A DNA stretch of 12,727 nt from Fidelibacterota bacterium (GTDB lineage: Bacteria; Fidelibacterota; Marinisomatia; Marinisomatales; J089). The notes beneath the pieces were generated by a model. It saw only the letters and a list, made by a program, of their open reading frames with translations. It did not search any database and had not been told where the DNA came from. Positions 1 to 5,919 of this stretch are shown here, in pieces. Position 1 is the stretch's first letter, and each line of letters begins with the position of its first letter. The position numbers and the translations under genes were made by a program. The DNA lies in contig RFIZ01000185.1 of assembly GCA_003695105.1 (NCBI GenBank), forward strand, positions 1 through 12,727, written 5' to 3'.

Positions 1-211
1 GGCTACCGGCGGCGGGTACGCAGACGTGAAGGGGGACCGGGTCCTGTTGCTGGTGGAATCGGCGGAATTCAAGGATGAAATCGATGTGGAACGGGCGCGG
101 CAGGCGGCAGAACGGGCCCGGAACCGGCTCCGGGACGAGACCGCCGATCATTCCCGCGCCAAAGCCGCTTTGGCTCGAGCCACCAACCGGCTGAAACTGG
201 TTCAGTCCTGA
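1..211 (+). CDS. atpC: ATP synthase F1 epsilon subunit, C-terminal part (5' end outside window)
   Basis: Reading from base 2, the open frame begins ATGGGYADVKGDRVLLLVES and stops at 209-211 (TGA). A GGYADV segment followed by hydrophobic beta strands and then a charged helical tail (EIDVERARQAAERARNR) is the usual C-terminal half of the epsilon subunit of F1Fo ATP synthase. That subunit sits on the central stalk and couples gamma rotation to catalysis; its helical tail can inhibit ATP hydrolysis. About 69 residues are visible, roughly half of a normal 130-140 residue protein. The GTG at 26 is an internal Val codon in the middle of the conserved segment, not the start. The gene is probably last in an atp operon, because a strong intrinsic terminator follows 14 nt after the stop. 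Confidence 0.88.
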   Translation, partial: ATGGGYADVKGDRVLLLVESAEFKDEIDVERARQAAERARNRLRDETADHSRAKAALARATNRLKLVQS

Positions 212-224
212 ATCTGATATGTGA

Positions 225-253
225 AAGAACCGCCTCGAAACAGGCGGTTTTTT
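225..253 (+). terminator. Rho-independent terminator after atpC
   Basis: An eight-pair perfect stem (AACCGCCT at 228-235 with AGGCGGTT at 242-249) has a six-base loop and ends in a T run at 248-253. Further A-T pairs can extend the base of the stem. It lies 14 nt after the atpC stop and separates the atp genes from aspS. The rest of the gap to aspS (254-330) shows no convincing promoter to my eye. Confidence 0.85.
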
Positions 254-330
254 CGTTCCGGTGATTGAACCGGGTGGCCATTCCATCGTAAGCTTTTCAC
301 ACATCAATAACAGCGCGAAATGGATTGTCT

Positions 331-2082
331 ATGCTGAAACGAACTCATACCTGTGGAGACCTGACTGCCAGAGACGTGGACCGGGAAGTGGTCCTCTCCG
401 GCTGGGTCCATTCCATTCGTCTCCACGGCCAAATCATTTTTATCGATCTGCGGGACCGATACGGAAAAACCCAGATTGTCTTCGACGCCGAATCCTTTCG
501 GGGTGATCTGAACCAGGCCAAAAAATTGTCTCTGGAAGATGTTCTCACGGTTCGCGGAACCGTGCGGCACCGGGGCGAAAATGCCGTCAATCCGCAGTTG
601 GTGACCGGGGAAATTGAAGTCCACGTCCGGGACCTGGAGATCCTGAATGAAACCGATCCGCTCCCCTTCATCATAACCGACCGCCAGGCCGCCCTGGAAG
701 ATATGCGGCTGAAATATCGCTACCTGGAACTGCGCACCGATGAATTGCAGTCCTATTTGCAGATCCGGCACCGGGCCGCCCAAATCACGCGCCGCTACCT
801 GGATACCCAGCGTTTTTTGGAAATCGAAACCCCCGTACTCATGAAATCAACACCGGAAGGAGCGAGGGACTATCTGGTTCCCAGCCGCATCCACAAGGGG
901 AAATTCTACGCCCTGCCCCAGTCGCCCCAGACGTACAAGCAATTGCTCATGATTGCCGGTTTCGACCGCTATTTCCAGATTGTCAAATGTTTCCGGGATG
1001 AAGATCTGCGGGCCGACCGACAGCCGGAATTCACCCAGATCGATTTGGAAATGTCTTTCGTGGATGAAAAGGATGTCCAGGCCATAGCGGAGGGACTGAC
1101 CCGGGAACTGTTCCAACAGATTCGGGGTGTATCTCTGCCGGATCCTTTCCCGATTCTGACCTATGAAGAAGCAATGGACCGCTACGGAACCGATAAACCG
1201 GACCTGCGATACGAGCTGCCCCTGATCGAGCTGAAACCCTACACCGATCGGTCCGATTTCAACGCCTTTCGGTCCGCGGACTGCGTGAAGGGCCTGGTCT
1301 GGTCTGACGGCGGGTCCTACTCCCGGAAGGTCATCGACGGTTTGACCGACTCTGTGAAACCCTATGGTGCCAAAGGACTGGCCTGGATGAAAGTGGCGGG
1401 AGGTCTACTGACGGGCGGGATCTCCAAGTTTTTTTCGCCTGAACTCCAGCAGGAACTGATGAGTGATCTGGCGCTGAAAGATGGTTCGATTCTGTTTCTG
1501 ATCGGTGATCGTCGGCAGGTGGCGCAAACGGCGATGGGAGCCCTACGCTGTGAGATAGCCCGCCGGGAAAACCTGACCGATCCGGATGAGTTCCAACCCT
1601 GCTGGGTGGTGGATATGCCCATGTTTGAATGGGATCCGGAGGAGGAGCGATACGTGGCTGTCCATCACCCCTTCACTTCTCCGAAAGAAGAAGATCTGCC
1701 CAAAATGGCCACGGATCCGGGCCGGGTCTATTCCCGGGGATATGACCTGGTACTAAACGGCTACGAAATCGCCGGGGGCTCCATCCGTATCAACCGGATC
1801 GAGGTCCAGGAGCAGGTGTTTCATCATTTGGGGATTTCAGAGCAGGAAGCGCAGGAGAAATTCGGGTTTTTGCTGGAAGCGCTGCGCTACGGCGCCCCGC
1901 CACACGGCGGCATTGCCTTTGGGTTTGATCGTCTGGTCATGCTGCTCTGTGGTACTTCCAATATCCGGGATGTGATTGCCTTCCCCAAAACCACCTCGGC
2001 CATGTCGCTGATGGATGATGCCCCCAGCGCGGTGTCCCCGGAACAGCTGGCTGAACTGGGGATTACCCTGATTACAAAATAA
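331..2082 (+). CDS. aspS: Aspartate--tRNA ligase, probably non-discriminating (Asp/Asn) type
   Basis: A class II aminoacyl-tRNA synthetase that charges tRNA with aspartate. The protein is 583 residues, close to the usual bacterial length of about 590. It has an N-terminal anticodon-binding OB fold (about residues 20-105, GWVHSIRLHGQ), motif 1 near 162-170, motif 2 with FRDEDLRADR at 221-230 and QPEFTQIDLE following, the bacterial insertion (GAD) domain in the middle, and motif 3 with GFDR at 531-534. ATG at 331 was chosen over the in-frame TTG at 325 because MLKRTH fits family N-termini; the ribosome binding site is weak (GGA at 322-324). His32 sits where discriminating enzymes carry Leu, and Asn84 sits near the usual Lys. 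By family knowledge this predicts an enzyme that also makes Asp-tRNA(Asn) for GatCAB. The gene stands alone between terminators. Confidence 0.96.
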   Translation: MLKRTHTCGDLTARDVDREVVLSGWVHSIRLHGQIIFIDLRDRYGKTQIVFDAESFRGDLNQAKKLSLEDVLTVRGTVRHRGENAVNPQLVTGEIEVHVRDLEILNETDPLPFIITDRQAALEDMRLKYRYLELRTDELQSYLQIRHRAAQITRRYLDTQRFLEIETPVLMKSTPEGARDYLVPSRIHKGKFYALPQSPQTYKQLLMIAGFDRYFQIVKCFRDEDLRADRQPEFTQIDLEMSFVDEKDVQAIAEGLTRELFQQIRGVSLPDPFPILTYEEAMDRYGTDKPDLRYELPLIELKPYTDRSDFNAFRSADCVKGLVWSDGGSYSRKVIDGLTDSVKPYGAKGLAWMKVAGGLLTGGISKFFSPELQQELMSDLALKDGSILFLIGDRRQVAQTAMGALRCEIARRENLTDPDEFQPCWVVDMPMFEWDPEEERYVAVHHPFTSPKEEDLPKMATDPGRVYSRGYDLVLNGYEIAGGSIRINRIEVQEQVFHHLGISEQEAQEKFGFLLEALRYGAPPHGGIAFGFDRLVMLLCGTSNIRDVIAFPKTTSAMSLMDDAPSAVSPEQLAELGITLITK

Positions 2083-2115
2083 AGGGCCGGATTAACGAGT
2101 CAGCGTCCGGGCCCT
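2076..2115 (-). terminator. Intrinsic terminator of the minus-strand CBS/gerW operon, overlapping the aspS stop
   Basis: The + strand arms AGGGCCGGA (2083-2091) and TCCGGGCCCT (2106-2115) pair over nine bases with one bulged base and a 14-base loop. Read on the minus strand, the hairpin is followed directly by TTTATTTT (2083 down to 2076), a proper U-tract. Read on the + strand there is no T run, so it terminates mainly the leftward operon. The U-tract covers the aspS stop codon. Between this hairpin and the CBS gene (2116-2289) I see no credible gene. Confidence 0.65.
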
Positions 2116-2289
2116 CAGACACGGACCGGAATGAGGGTTTCTTTGTTCGCATAAACGGACCGATAGGCTCTATTCCCTTCTGGGAATCTCACCGTTCCGA
2201 CCTTAACCTCCGGGGTACGTCTGGAGAGGATGCGGTTGGCTTCCGGTTCAGTCTGACAAAAGCCAATCTGAGAAGCGGAACTTCCCGGT

Positions 2290-2688
2290 TTAGCCTCGCA
2301 GCGTCTCAATCGCTCTCAACACATCCCGGCGGCTGATCTGCCCCACCAATTTCCCCTTGGACACGACCGGAAAGCGCCGGAAGCTGGTGGCAATAAATTT
2401 TTCCGCCACATCCATGAGACTCGCTTCCGCATCCACGGTCGTTACGTTGGTGGACATGAGATCCCGGACCAGTTTGCCGGGATCATTGTGATAGGAAGCT
2501 TCCAGGATGACCGGCAGGCAGTCTTTTTCCGATAAAATCCCGACTATGCGGTTTTCATCGTCCACGACAGGAGCTCCGGAAATCCTGTTGGTCAGAAGAG
2601 TCTGGATGGCTTCCAGCACATTCTGGTCCGGACGAAAGGTGATACATTCTTTGGCCATATAATCGGTTACGTTTAAGGGTCGGGCCAT
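2290..2688 (-). CDS. Tandem CBS-domain protein
   Basis: A stand-alone pair of CBS domains, 132 residues long. The first covers about residues 7-60 (VTDYMAKECITF ... GAPVVDDENRIVGILSEKD) and the second about 75-130 (VRDLMSTNVTTV ... RRFPVVSKGKLVGQISRRDVL). Such pairs form a Bateman module that usually binds adenosine nucleotides and senses energy state or regulates a partner; the ligand and partner cannot be told from sequence. No catalytic domain is attached. The start ATG at 2688-2686 was chosen because AGAGGT (2698-2693) sits at ribosome-binding distance and the protein then begins exactly at the domain. The frame is open further upstream, but that extension is only the out-of-frame gerW coding region. 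The gene starts 2 nt after the gerW stop, so the two are probably translationally coupled. Confidence 0.9.
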   Translation of the reverse strand: MARPLNVTDYMAKECITFRPDQNVLEAIQTLLTNRISGAPVVDDENRIVGILSEKDCLPVILEASYHNDPGKLVRDLMSTNVTTVDAEASLMDVAEKFIATSFRRFPVVSKGKLVGQISRRDVLRAIETLRG

Positions 2689-2690
2689 AA

Positions 2691-2698
2691 CTACCTCT
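2691..2698 (-). promoter_or_regulatory. Ribosome binding site that sets the CBS-gene start
   Basis: The minus strand reads AGAGGTAG here, with the AGAGG core 5 nt before the ATG at 2688. It lies inside the end of gerW and includes its TAG stop. It favours the 132-residue product over the 201-residue open frame. Confidence 0.7.
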
Positions 2699-3098
2699 GT
2701 TCTGTTTGATCGTTGGGAGACGGGGGCTTTTCCTTGTCCCCGGAAGTACGGGCGTCCACGAAATCTTTGACTGTTTCCACGACTTTGGGCGCCAGATCGA
2801 TAAGTTTGGTGACGGCGCTTTCCTGTTCGCCAATGGTGAGAAGCTTGGCGCCGTCCGGTCCCACCACGACGAATCCGATGGGTTTGATCGACCACCCGCC
2901 GCCGATGCCTTGTCCTTCCATGCCTTCGCTTTCCGGCTCCATGTGGCCGCCCCCGCCGCTGCCGAAACCAAAGAGTACGTGGGAGACGGGGATGACCGTA
3001 TGTTCACCGGCCTGGACCGGCTCGCCCACGACGGTCTTGGACACCATCAGGTCCTGCAATTCTGCCAACGAAGATTTGATCAATTCTGCTAATTTCAT
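2691..3098 (-). CDS. GerW/YtfJ-family protein
   Basis: A 135-residue protein with the layout of the GerW (Bacillus YtfJ) family: an N-terminal helix (residues 1-20, MKLAELIKSSLAELQDLMVS), the TVVGEPVQAGEHTVIPVSHV segment at 22-41, a glycine-rich run FGFGSGGGG (43-51) and GGGWSIKPIGFVVV (67-79), then a helical, charged, Pro-rich tail. In Bacillus the protein is linked to spores and germination, but related proteins occur in many bacteria not known to sporulate, where the role is unknown. A good AGAGGAAG site precedes the ATG at 3098. The start overlaps the upstream DUF2953 stop by four bases (ATGA). The DUF2953 neighbour matches the ytfI-ytfJ pairing of Bacillus, which supports the call. No signal peptide is seen, so a cytoplasmic location is likely. 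Confidence 0.88.
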   Translation of the reverse strand: MKLAELIKSSLAELQDLMVSKTVVGEPVQAGEHTVIPVSHVLFGFGSGGGGHMEPESEGMEGQGIGGGWSIKPIGFVVVGPDGAKLLTIGEQESAVTKLIDLAPKVVETVKDFVDARTSGDKEKPPSPNDQTEQR

Positions 3099-3697
3099 TT
3101 CTTCCTCTGCTTTCGTTGAAATTTACGCATGGTTCGGAACCCAAACCAAAACAGGATGAGGGGCCGAAACCGACATCGGATTTCACCGGTGAGATCGGTG
3201 CCGGCTCCGGAGGAAAAATCCGGCGTGACCTTTCTCAATCCCGAATGGAGTTGAAAGGCTCCTGCCAGTGCCTGCAATGCTCCCCAGATCAGACCGGTAA
3301 TCATGGGGTTGGTCCATCCCAGAGTACCCTGGAGTTGGAGCGATTCCAGCGTGAGGGTTTTTCGCCCTACCTGAATCCAGGCCCGGACTGGAAGTCTTCG
3401 GTACATAGATCGTGTGAGCGTACGTCGTGAATTCCGGTGACTGCCGGCAGATCGCCTCGGTTTCCGGGACCTCCGTATCCAGGGGTGTTTCAGGGGGCCG
3501 ATTCCGTAAGTTTGTGTATCCCGGGAATCGAGCTGGAGGCCGAAAGAAAAGAGGCTCAGGGCAGCGATTCCCTGAAAAGAAAATCGCTCCGTCCCGACTT
3601 CCACGTGTCCCCGGAAAAGAAAGCGAAACGGGAGGGCCAGCACAATGAGCGCCAGCAGGAGGATTAAAAGAATCAGTTTTCCCAGGAGGAAAGCCAC
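3095..3697 (-). CDS. DUF2953 (YtfI-like) membrane-anchored protein
   Basis: A 200-residue protein with one strong N-terminal membrane segment (about residues 5-29, leucine/isoleucine rich, ending LPFRFLF). A hydrophilic, Arg-rich body follows, and the C-terminal TGEIRCRFRPLILFWFGFR ends in a very basic tail (FQRKQRKK). The C-terminal pattern and the position directly upstream of a gerW/ytfJ gene fit DUF2953, a family of unknown function. The start is a GTG at 3697-3695, 12 nt after the TatT-gene stop, without a clear ribosome binding site, so translation may depend on coupling. The middle (about residues 60-100) is rich in Arg/Ser and looks poorly conserved. Family assignment rests on the C-terminal pattern plus gene context. 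Confidence 0.72.
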   Translation of the reverse strand: MAFLLGKLILLILLLALIVLALPFRFLFRGHVEVGTERFSFQGIAALSLFSFGLQLDSRDTQTYGIGPLKHPWIRRSRKPRRSAGSHRNSRRTLTRSMYRRLPVRAWIQVGRKTLTLESLQLQGTLGWTNPMITGLIWGALQALAGAFQLHSGLRKVTPDFSSGAGTDLTGEIRCRFRPLILFWFGFRTMRKFQRKQRKK

Positions 3698-3709
3698 CGG
3701 CCGGGCGGG

Positions 3710-4600
3710 TTATTCGAACAGATAGGTTTCCTGTTCCAGCAGTTTCGCGGCCAGGGCCTGGTCGCGGACATTTTCCGGCAGGATATTGGGATCAACCGTG
3801 GGATCGGCCCGGATAATCCGCGTCAGCTCTTCATGAAAGCGGTCGCGATTTCCGGCTTTCGTATCCAGATACTGCGCCTGTTGAACCACGGCTGCAAAAC
3901 AAGCGGGATACGCTTCCCGGGCCTGGCTGAAATATTTTTCCGCCCGTTCCAGTTCCACTCCGGGCAGCCGGGCATAAAAGGTGCCGAACAGACGATAGAT
4001 CCCTCCCTGGTCATAGTTGGGCAGTCCCGTGAGAATCCGGTGCAGGGCCGCTTCCAGCACTTCGCGGTACTCTACCCGTTCCACCACCGGCTGATCGATT
4101 AAATAGAAGATCCGGTTTACCGACCACCAGTAGAGGGGGATCAGTTGGTCGTCCGGTACTGATTCGATGCGTCTCACCCGGGTCGAAGGATTGTCCCGAA
4201 TGGACTGGGCCGTATCGGGTGATATCCCATCCGGTGGGAACAGGAGGTCTTCCAGGCGCCGGGCACCGGCCTGAAAAAGACTGTCGCGGACAGGTGGATC
4301 CTCCTCCCAATAACGGCTGACGAAAAAACAGGCATGGGCGAATTCCACGTTTAAATCCTGCCTGTCGGGAAAGATCGAAAGGGCCTCCTTCCAGAAAAAG
4401 AGCGCCCGATAAGCCGCCTCTTCCTGGTCCCGGTGCTCCCAGTTTTCCCGGGCCTGGCGGATCAGAAATGCTCCATTCTGTTCAAGGAGTGTATCGGGGG
4501 AAGCGCCGGTACCGGCACAGCCAGAAAACAGGCTGATCACACAGACCAGAGACAGGAGGATAGGCAGGTGAGGGGAGAAGATGGGTTTGCTGCTGATCAA
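3710..4600 (-). CDS. TatT-family (TRAP transporter T-component) TPR lipoprotein
   Basis: A predicted lipoprotein of about 296 residues. With the TTG at 4600-4598 as start, residues 1-27 form a signal peptide (Lys near the N-terminus, hydrophobic ILLSLVCVISLF) ending in a lipobox-like FSGC with Cys28. The rest is alpha-helical repeat. It shows features I associate with TatT: PLYWWSVNRIFYLID, the GGIYRLFGTFYARLPG segment, an AEKYFSQAREAYP helix and a C-terminus of ENVRDQALAAKLLEQETYLF. TatT is the periplasmic TPR partner of some TRAP transporters, proposed to handle hydrophobic ligands. No TRAP P, Q or M gene is in the window, so its partner is unknown. The frame has no ATG near the signal peptide; TTG at 4630 or 4648 are alternatives and none has a good ribosome binding site. 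First gene of the leftward operon. Confidence 0.78.
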   Translation of the reverse strand: MISSKPIFSPHLPILLSLVCVISLFSGCAGTGASPDTLLEQNGAFLIRQARENWEHRDQEEAAYRALFFWKEALSIFPDRQDLNVEFAHACFFVSRYWEEDPPVRDSLFQAGARRLEDLLFPPDGISPDTAQSIRDNPSTRVRRIESVPDDQLIPLYWWSVNRIFYLIDQPVVERVEYREVLEAALHRILTGLPNYDQGGIYRLFGTFYARLPGVELERAEKYFSQAREAYPACFAAVVQQAQYLDTKAGNRDRFHEELTRIIRADPTVDPNILPENVRDQALAAKLLEQETYLFE

Positions 4601-4634
4601 TGTGAATATCGATGTAAATTTAGTCAGCAAAGTT

Positions 4635-4642
4635 AGGATGGA
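4635..4642 (+). promoter_or_regulatory. Ribosome binding site for the TTG start of phoH
   Basis: AGGATGGA lies 9 nt upstream of TTG at 4652. The ATG inside it (4639) opens only a five-codon frame ending in TGA at the phoH start, so it is not the phoH start. It supports TTG initiation. Confidence 0.55.
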
Positions 4643-4651
4643 ATCCAAGTT

Positions 4652-5620
4652 TTGAAAAAGACTATTGAATTGAAAGGGGTGGATATTCAATCCCTTCTGG
4701 GCCCTCAGGACGCTCACCTGTCTGTCCTCGAATCCCATTTTCAGGCCCGTATCATCTTCCGCGGAAATGAGGTGTTTTTGGACGGGGATGAACAAGAAGT
4801 GCGCCAGATTCAGGATATCCTGCATGAAATGTTGCAGACCCTCAGTCGCAAAGGATCCCTGACCCAGAAGGACGTGAAACACCTGGTGGCCATGAATCAG
4901 GTGGAAAACGGCCGGAGTCATTCCCAGGTCAGTCAGGTCATCCATTACGGAAAAAAAGGCGCCATCTCCCCCCGGACTCCGGGACAACAATTGTATGTGG
5001 AAGCGGTCCGGGCCAATGATATCGTGTTCTCCGTGGGACCGGCCGGTACCGGCAAGACTTTCATCGCTGTCGCTTTTGCCGTGGCAGCCCTGGAAAATCA
5101 CGAAGTCGATCGAATCATTCTCTGCCGTCCGGCGGTGGAGGCGGGGGAAAGCCTGGGTTTTTTGCCCGGTGACCTGAAGGAAAAAGTCGATCCATATCTG
5201 GCTCCCCTCTACGACGCACTGGGAGAAATGATTCCTCGCGAGCGGCTGAAACCTTTGCTGGAAAAGAGGACCATCGAAGTCATTCCGCTGGCCTACATGC
5301 GGGGCAGAACCCTGAATCAGGCCTTTCTGATTTTGGATGAAGCCCAGAACGCCACTTCCATGCAGATGAAGATGTTCCTTACCCGGTTGGGGGTCAATTC
5401 CCGGGCCATAATAACCGGTGACATCACCCAGATCGATCTGCCCAAATCCACCACATCCGGTCTGGTGGAAGTGATCGATCTGCTGGACCATATCGACGGA
5501 ATTGGGTTTGTCCGGTTGTCCAAGGAAGATGTGGTGCGCCATGAACTGGTACGGAAAATCATCCATGCCTATGAACAGTCCCGCTCCGAGGGAGACACAT
5601 CGGACCGCGTGGTTCGCTAG
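4652..5620 (+). CDS. phoH: PhoH-family ATPase (PhoH-like protein)
   Basis: A cytoplasmic P-loop ATPase of 322 residues, the usual PhoH-like length. An N-terminal nucleic-acid-binding-like region (residues 1-65, MKKTIELKGVDIQSLLG) is followed by the ATPase core: RTPGQQLYVEAV (108-119), Walker A GPAGTGKT (129-136), Walker B LILDEAQN (226-233), sensor ITGDITQID (254-262) and VVRHELVRKII (294-304). PhoH proteins are thought to act on RNA, possibly as helicases in RNA processing. The exact reaction is not established. The start is TTG at 4652; no in-frame ATG precedes the conserved N-terminus and AGGATGGA is upstream. It is divergent from the TatT gene, with only 51 nt between proposed starts. The usual ybeY partner does not follow; instead a 299-nt non-coding stretch leads to a thiolase. 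Confidence 0.93.
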   Translation: MKKTIELKGVDIQSLLGPQDAHLSVLESHFQARIIFRGNEVFLDGDEQEVRQIQDILHEMLQTLSRKGSLTQKDVKHLVAMNQVENGRSHSQVSQVIHYGKKGAISPRTPGQQLYVEAVRANDIVFSVGPAGTGKTFIAVAFAVAALENHEVDRIILCRPAVEAGESLGFLPGDLKEKVDPYLAPLYDALGEMIPRERLKPLLEKRTIEVIPLAYMRGRTLNQAFLILDEAQNATSMQMKMFLTRLGVNSRAIITGDITQIDLPKSTTSGLVEVIDLLDHIDGIGFVRLSKEDVVRHELVRKIIHAYEQSRSEGDTSDRVVR

Positions 5621-5642
5621 AGAGAACCATCGGGCTTGAACC

Positions 5643-5678
5643 CGGGAGAACCCGCAACCGTTTGCCTGGTTTCTCCCG
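5643..5678 (+). other. Strong RNA hairpin just downstream of phoH
   Basis: CGGGAGAA (5643-5650) pairs perfectly with TTCTCCCG (5671-5678). Inside it CC pairs with GG and GCAA (5654-5657) pairs with TTGC (5662-5665) around a CCGT loop, giving about 14 pairs with small bulges. It begins 22 nt after the phoH stop. No T run follows, so it is not a typical intrinsic terminator. It could protect the phoH mRNA 3' end, help factor-dependent termination, or be part of a leader for the thiolase operon. Confidence 0.5.
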
Positions 5679-5842
5679 CTCTCCGGCTTTCGTCCGGTTT
5701 GGATTATTTGGGTTGGACAGTACTTTTTACGGGAAAAAACGAGAGAACGGCTGTAATTTTCCTTCTTGAAATCTTCCGTAAAGGAAATCAATCGACTGGA
5801 AACGACGAACGAAGATCTTTCATGTATTTGAAATGCACAGCA

Positions 5843-5881
5843 AGCAATGGCCCGGTGATCCATACCGATTGGCTTTTTTTT
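5843..5881 (+). terminator. Terminator-like hairpin with T8 just before the thiolase gene
   Basis: The arms AGCAAT (5843-5848) and CGGT (5853-5856) pair with ACCG (5864-5867) and ATTGGCT (5868-5874), with a GGCC bulge on the left and a single G bulge on the right. Eight T follow at 5874-5881. It ends 38 nt before the thiolase ATG. It may end phoH transcription or act as an attenuator in a leader. The stem is imperfect, so confidence is moderate. Confidence 0.45.
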
Positions 5882-5919
5882 CACTGTCTTCTCTCCAACC
5901 AACCAGCGGGAATTGAATA

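Larger units (their letters stand above)
5621..5919. other. 299-nt non-coding stretch between phoH and the thiolase gene
   Basis: The open frames across this stretch have no recognisable protein pattern. It holds the hairpin at 5643-5678, AT-rich segments around 5700-5780, and a second hairpin with a T run at 5843-5881. I could not find a convincing -35/-10 promoter, but AT-rich DNA around 5700-5780 is the likeliest place for one. Its size and the terminator-like end near the thiolase start are compatible with a regulatory leader. Confidence 0.5.

Noticed and set aside
265..294. Possible aspS promoter (TTGAAC, 18-nt spacer, TAAGCT).
   Set aside because: The -10 element matches the consensus at only three of six bases, and promoter consensus for this organism is unknown.
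2115..2309. A 64-codon minus-strand frame between the CBS gene and its terminator, ending right at the hairpin.
   Set aside because: It starts at a TTG inside the CBS coding region with no ribosome binding site, and the product matches nothing I know. A small real gene is not fully excluded.
2689..2895. A 69-residue N-terminal extension of the CBS protein.
   Set aside because: It is Arg/Gly/Gln-rich, overlaps gerW in another frame, and a good ribosome binding site serves the internal ATG at 2688.
2706..3159. Two + strand frames of 128 and 148 codons opposite gerW.
   Set aside because: gerW matches its family on the minus strand and is coupled on both sides; the + strand products look like out-of-frame translations.
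5636..5919. A 94-codon + strand frame spanning the phoH-thiolase gap.
   Set aside because: No family pattern, no ribosome binding site, and it runs through both hairpins and the T run and into the thiolase start.
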